Source: Arcobacter sp. F2176
GTDB taxonomy: Bacteria; Campylobacterota; Campylobacteria; Campylobacterales; Arcobacteraceae
Direction: 5' to 3'
Length of the DNA stretch: 64,000 bases
Assembly: GCF_004116465.1 (NCBI RefSeq)
Contig: NZ_PDJV01000009.1
Coordinates: 62,001-126,000 of the forward strand
The notes below the pieces were generated by a model. That model was not told where the DNA came from and made no database searches. It saw only the letters and a list, made by a program, of their open reading frames with translations. A program made the position numbers and the translations under genes. Below are positions 60,794-64,000 of the stretch, one piece after another; within the stretch, counting starts at the first letter, position 1; every line of letters starts with the position of its first letter.

Positions 60794-61762
60794 ATGAATA
60801 TTAGTGATATTGTAGCTCTTGGTCTTTGGCCACAATCAAAGAAAACAACTACACAAAAAGGTATTGCACAATTAGAAGATTTAGGTTATAACCTATTTTA
60901 TATTGGTAAAAATGCTGATCTTTATACTTGCCCAGGAGATGGAGCAAAAGTATTACTTGTAAGAAGTGATAGATGTTCAGTATTTGATATTCCTTTAAAT
61001 TTAGAGATTGAAGAAAAGGGAGTTTGGCAAACAGCTATTTCAAATAGTGGAGCTAAATTTGCAAATAAAGCAGGTATAAGAACAGCTGTTTTATCTGAAA
61101 ATGTAGACCCTACTTTAAGTATAGCACCAAGATGCCAAATAATGGAGTTGTGCAAAGCCTTAGAAGCTGAAATTGATGGAGATGTTGTACAGTTTGAATT
61201 TATTTTTAGAAACTATTTAACAGGTTCTTTATTTGAAGCTACAAAAAGTGGTAATGATCCTTATGGTTTAAATTTATCATCAGATTTAAATGAGTGGCAT
61301 AAATTTGAAACTCCAATCTTTACTCCAACTACAAAAGGTGTAAAAGATATTCCTCTAAACTCGGCAAGTGTAAGAGAAAAATTTCCTGAAATTATCTCTA
61401 GTTTAGAAAGACTTTTTAAAGAGTTTACTCAATATGCACAAGATAATGGCATAGTTGTTGTAGATACAAAACTTGAAGTATTTGTGAATGCAAAAGGTGA
61501 ATGGATTTTAGGTGATGAGATTTTAACTCCAGAGAGTTCAAGATTTATCTCAAAAGAGAACTTTGATGCTAAAAACTTTATCTCAATGGATAAACAAATT
61601 CTTAGAAACTTTGCTAAAGAAAACAATTGGAAAGAAAAAGCAAAAGATTTAAAAGCTGGGGAAAAATTGAATGTTGAAGTTCCTGATTCTATAAAGAATG
61701 AGGTTTTAAATGGATATAAAACTATCCATAACAGATTAAGCAGTAGCATTATTAAGAAATAG
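60794..61762 (+). CDS. purC: SAICAR synthetase (PurC)
   Basis: A 322-aa phosphoribosylaminoimidazole-succinocarboxamide synthase. SAICAR-synthetase features are YIGKNADLYTCPGDGAKVLLVRSDR, then FEFIFRNYLTGSL, GIVVVDTKLEVFVN and ILGDEILTPESSRFI. The length is longer than the 240-aa short form. It catalyses the ATP-dependent addition of aspartate to CAIR. It begins a purine operon with purS and purQ. A TATAAT-like -10 at 61797-61802 may allow purS to be transcribed on its own. Confidence 0.93.
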   Translation: MNISDIVALGLWPQSKKTTTQKGIAQLEDLGYNLFYIGKNADLYTCPGDGAKVLLVRSDRCSVFDIPLNLEIEEKGVWQTAISNSGAKFANKAGIRTAVLSENVDPTLSIAPRCQIMELCKALEAEIDGDVVQFEFIFRNYLTGSLFEATKSGNDPYGLNLSSDLNEWHKFETPIFTPTTKGVKDIPLNSASVREKFPEIISSLERLFKEFTQYAQDNGIVVVDTKLEVFVNAKGEWILGDEILTPESSRFISKENFDAKNFISMDKQILRNFAKENNWKEKAKDLKAGEKLNVEVPDSIKNEVLNGYKTIHNRLSSSIIKK

Positions 61763-61829
61763 TTTTTTTAGAAAAACTACTTCAGCTAGTTTTAGATATA
61801 ATCGCAAAAATATAAATTGAAGGTAATAA

Positions 61830-62075
61830 ATGAAAGCAATCGTAAATGTAGCGTTAAAACAAGGTGTTTTAGATGATCAAGGTAAAGCAACACACCATGC
61901 GTTAGACACTTTAGGATTTAAAGAAGTTGTTAAAGATGTAAGAATTGGAAAACAAATTATTTTAGAATTAAATTCTAGCTCAAAAGAAGAAGCACAAATT
62001 GAAGTTACAAAAATGTGTGAAAAATTACTAGCTAATACTGTAATTGAAGATTACAATATTACAATTACTGAGTAG
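61830..62075 (+). CDS. purS: FGAM synthase subunit PurS
   Basis: An 81-aa PurS dimer subunit (VNVALKQGVLDDQGKATHHAL, LGFKEVVKDVRIGKQIIL). It bridges PurQ and PurL in the three-part FGAM synthase that makes FGAM from FGAR, glutamine and ATP. SD AAGGTAAT precedes ATG 61830. It is followed 4 nt later by purQ. Confidence 0.95.
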   Translation: MKAIVNVALKQGVLDDQGKATHHALDTLGFKEVVKDVRIGKQIILELNSSSKEEAQIEVTKMCEKLLANTVIEDYNITITE

Positions 62076-62079
62076 AATT

Positions 62080-62754
62080 ATGAATGTAGCAGTATTACAA
62101 TTTCCAGGTACAAATTGTGAGTATGATACAAAATATGCATTTGAAAAATTAGGTGCTAATGTTCAAATTATATGGCATAAAGAGAGTACATTACCCCAAA
62201 ATGTTGATTTAATAGTTATTCCAGGTGGATTTTCTTATGGTGATTATTTAAGATCAGGTGCGATTGCAAGATTTGCAAATATTATGGAATCAGTAAAAGA
62301 GTATGCAGCAAATGGTGGAAAGATTTTAGGTATTTGTAATGGTTTCCAGATTTTACTTGAAGCTGGACTTCTTCCGGGTGCTATGAAAAGAAATAGTTCA
62401 TTACATTTTATTTCAAAATATAACCATTTAAAAGTAATAAACAATAACAATAAATTTCTTAATAAATTAAAAGTAAATGATGTAGTTAATATCCCAATTG
62501 CACATCATGATGGAAATTATTTTATTGATGCAAATGGATTAAAAGAGCTTGAAGAAAATGATCAAATATTGTTAAAATATTGTGATGAAAAAGGGAACCT
62601 TTCAAATGTAAATGGTTCTGTTTCAAATATTGCAGGTATTTGTAATAAAGAAAAAAATATTTATGGACTTATGCCTCATCCTGAAAGAGCAATTGAAACA
62701 CTTCTTGGATGTGATGATGGTGTTAAGATGCTAGAAGGTTTTTTAAATAATTAA
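62080..62754 (+). CDS. purQ: FGAM synthase glutaminase subunit PurQ
   Basis: A 224-aa class I glutamine amidotransferase. The nucleophile Cys is in KILGICNGFQILLEAGLLPGA, and the His-Glu pair in LMPHPERAIE. It supplies ammonia to PurL. I start at ATG 62080 (VAVLQFPGTNCEYDT is the normal N-terminus), although the frame is open to 62044, overlapping purS. The distance of 4 nt from the purS stop suggests coupling. purL is not in this window. Confidence 0.95.
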   Translation: MNVAVLQFPGTNCEYDTKYAFEKLGANVQIIWHKESTLPQNVDLIVIPGGFSYGDYLRSGAIARFANIMESVKEYAANGGKILGICNGFQILLEAGLLPGAMKRNSSLHFISKYNHLKVINNNNKFLNKLKVNDVVNIPIAHHDGNYFIDANGLKELEENDQILLKYCDEKGNLSNVNGSVSNIAGICNKEKNIYGLMPHPERAIETLLGCDDGVKMLEGFLNN

Positions 62755-62776
62755 GAAGTAGTTTTCTACTTCTTAA
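62751..62776 (+). terminator. Hairpin after purQ
   Basis: TTAAGAAGTAG (62751-62761) pairs perfectly with CTACTTCTTAA (62766-62776) around TTTT. It begins inside the purQ stop codon and would end or stabilise the purC-purS-purQ transcript. AAAAAT follows rather than a T-run. Confidence 0.55.
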
Positions 62777-62789
62777 AAATAGGAAAAAT

Positions 62790-63989
62790 ATGAAGAATAT
62801 TTTTTATTTACTACTCATTTCACTTACATTATTCGCAAATGAATCACAAAATAGTACTGAGCTAACTAACACTGAAACTTCGGTTTTTGATGCTAATAAT
62901 AGCACTAAAGCAGAAGAATTAAAACCAGATTATTATCAAGAAATAATAAAGCCAGATGCACAAGATATATCAGCAGAAAAAAATATATACCTAAGTTATA
63001 AATCTTTTCCAAACAATATTTTCAAAAATCAAAGATTTGAAATTATTTTAAAAGCAATAATAACAAGTGATGATTATGACAGAATAGAAACAAGGTTTAT
63101 TAATTCAAAAAATATGAATGTAATAAATCCTCAATCTCCTTGGACAGAAGTTGAAGATAAAACCTTTGAAAATATGTTCTATTTCAAAGCAAGTCAATCA
63201 GATTTTGCAATACCAACTTTTCAAGTTGCGATATATAAAAGTAATGTTTTAATTGAAGTTGAAAATATACAAGCAAAAAAAGTTTCTTTCACAGAAATTG
63301 GTAAAAATATAGAAAATTTTTCTTCAATAATTGCAAAGAATTTAGTAATAAATGCTTATAAAACAAAACAATATAATAATGACGAATTAATCACAATTAT
63401 GGACATTAATGCAAATGAATCAAATTTGGAAGATTTTTATATAAAAAATGTAAAAGAACAAGGAGTATCGAGTATTGATGATAAATATCCTGAACAAAAT
63501 TTATTATACTATTTAGTTTTACCTGTTCATACTAAAAAGATTGATTTTTCTTATTATAATAGTGATCAGAAAAAATTTATAACTATCAATATTCCAATTG
63601 TATTGGAAAATGAACTAGTAAGTACACAAACAGATTTAAATCCAAATAAAAGTAATATCTTATTTTACAAAAGAGTCGTTTTTGGAAGTTTATTTGTATT
63701 GTTTTTTATAATATATATTTGGAAGAGAAAAAAAATTTATTTAATTATTGCATTAATAAGTGCCATTATATTACTTCTTTATTCTATTCCTAATAAAACA
63801 AAAATATTAAAAAAGGATAGTTATATTTATATTCTTCCTACAAAAAAATCAACTATTTTCCAAAAAACTGATAAAGAATATGAAGTGAAAGTTTCTATTA
63901 AAAGAGGTGACTTTGTAAAGGTTATTTTAGGAGAAGGCGATAAAAGTATGATTGGATGGGTTAAAGAAAATGATCTTAGCAAGAATTAG
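62790..63989 (+). CDS. Hypothetical membrane protein with C-terminal SH3-like domain
   Basis: A 399-aa protein. The signal peptide is MKNIFYLLLISLTLFA, followed by a large extracytoplasmic region of about 260 residues with beta-strand content. Two adjacent TM helices follow (VVFGSLFVLFFIIYIW and IYLIIALISAIILLLYS). The C-terminal ~55 residues resemble a bacterial SH3 fold (IYILPTKKSTIFQKTD, FVKVILGEGDKSMIGWVKEND). I do not know the function; a cell-wall or periplasmic protein-binding role is possible. It is the last complete gene of the window. Confidence 0.75.
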   Translation: MKNIFYLLLISLTLFANESQNSTELTNTETSVFDANNSTKAEELKPDYYQEIIKPDAQDISAEKNIYLSYKSFPNNIFKNQRFEIILKAIITSDDYDRIETRFINSKNMNVINPQSPWTEVEDKTFENMFYFKASQSDFAIPTFQVAIYKSNVLIEVENIQAKKVSFTEIGKNIENFSSIIAKNLVINAYKTKQYNNDELITIMDINANESNLEDFYIKNVKEQGVSSIDDKYPEQNLLYYLVLPVHTKKIDFSYYNSDQKKFITINIPIVLENELVSTQTDLNPNKSNILFYKRVVFGSLFVLFFIIYIWKRKKIYLIIALISAIILLLYSIPNKTKILKKDSYIYILPTKKSTIFQKTDKEYEVKVSIKRGDFVKVILGEGDKSMIGWVKENDLSKN

Positions 63990-64000
63990 AGGAATAATTG

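Overview
The window is a roughly 28-30% GC, gene-dense chromosomal segment. Gene content and protein sequences point to a Campylobacterota bacterium of the Arcobacter group, probably marine or salt-exposed. The indications are a glycine-betaine ABC transporter, tripartite tricarboxylate uptake, flagellin and chemotaxis receptors with Campylobacterota-style sequences, split purS/purQ, and very AT-rich intergenic DNA with Fur-type boxes. No phage, transposase, integrase or CRISPR array is visible.

Layout. 1-4.6 kb: tRNA-Leu, then two identical initiator tRNA-Met genes flanking a small HTH-like ORF, a hypothetical gene and proVWX for betaine uptake. 4.7-10.7 kb: an IclR regulator followed by a TctCBA carboxylate importer, an RraA-type aldolase-like protein and a class V aminotransferase. 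These look like a substrate-specific uptake and catabolic operon with a clear IclR-type operator. 10.7-18.8 kb: acylphosphatase, a very large hybrid histidine kinase with its OmpR-type regulator, then a periplasmic alpha-carbonic anhydrase joined to a chemoreceptor. 18.9-23.7 kb: galU, pgi and a PLD-nuclease/helicase fusion. 23.7-29.3 kb, minus strand: five overlapping genes (two imelysins, a DUF1111 di-haem protein, a fatty-acid hydroxylase and a di-haem peroxidase) resembling an irpA-type operon.

29.4-39.8 kb is an iron locus. It holds Fur-box-like sites, a Fur-site-linked 54-aa ORF, a TolC/HlyD/split-MacB exporter, an unlisted hemP, a TonB-dependent siderophore receptor, a PiuC-type dioxygenase, an FMN alpha-hydroxyacid oxidase and a PepSY membrane protein. 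39.8-46.3 kb is a photo-oxidative-stress-like cluster: photolyase, carotenoid-desaturase-like FAD enzyme, LytS/LytTR two-component pair, glutathione peroxidase, SRPBCC protein and ferrochelatase. Two of its translation starts are preceded by hairpins that would hide the Shine-Dalgarno sequence. 46.3-64 kb is mostly housekeeping: ABC1/UbiB kinase with a phasin-like partner, thiD, a double-Cache chemoreceptor with a CheR-tether-like C-terminus, a small CbiX, three tRNAs, a leucyl/phenylalanyl-tRNA-protein-transferase-like gene, a flagellin, a probable new small RNA, truD, a histidine kinase, a BamB/YfgM-like pair, ctpA, purC-purS-purQ and an SH3-like membrane protein.

The most interesting items are three. 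First, the light/oxidative-stress cluster has SD-masking hairpins. Second, three genes have family-conserved N-termini that extend upstream of every in-frame ATG/GTG/TTG, and each has a good SD before an ATT or ATA codon. Third, several small elements have not been catalogued: hemP, a Fur-linked 54-aa ORF, a candidate sRNA, and operator-like tandem repeats.
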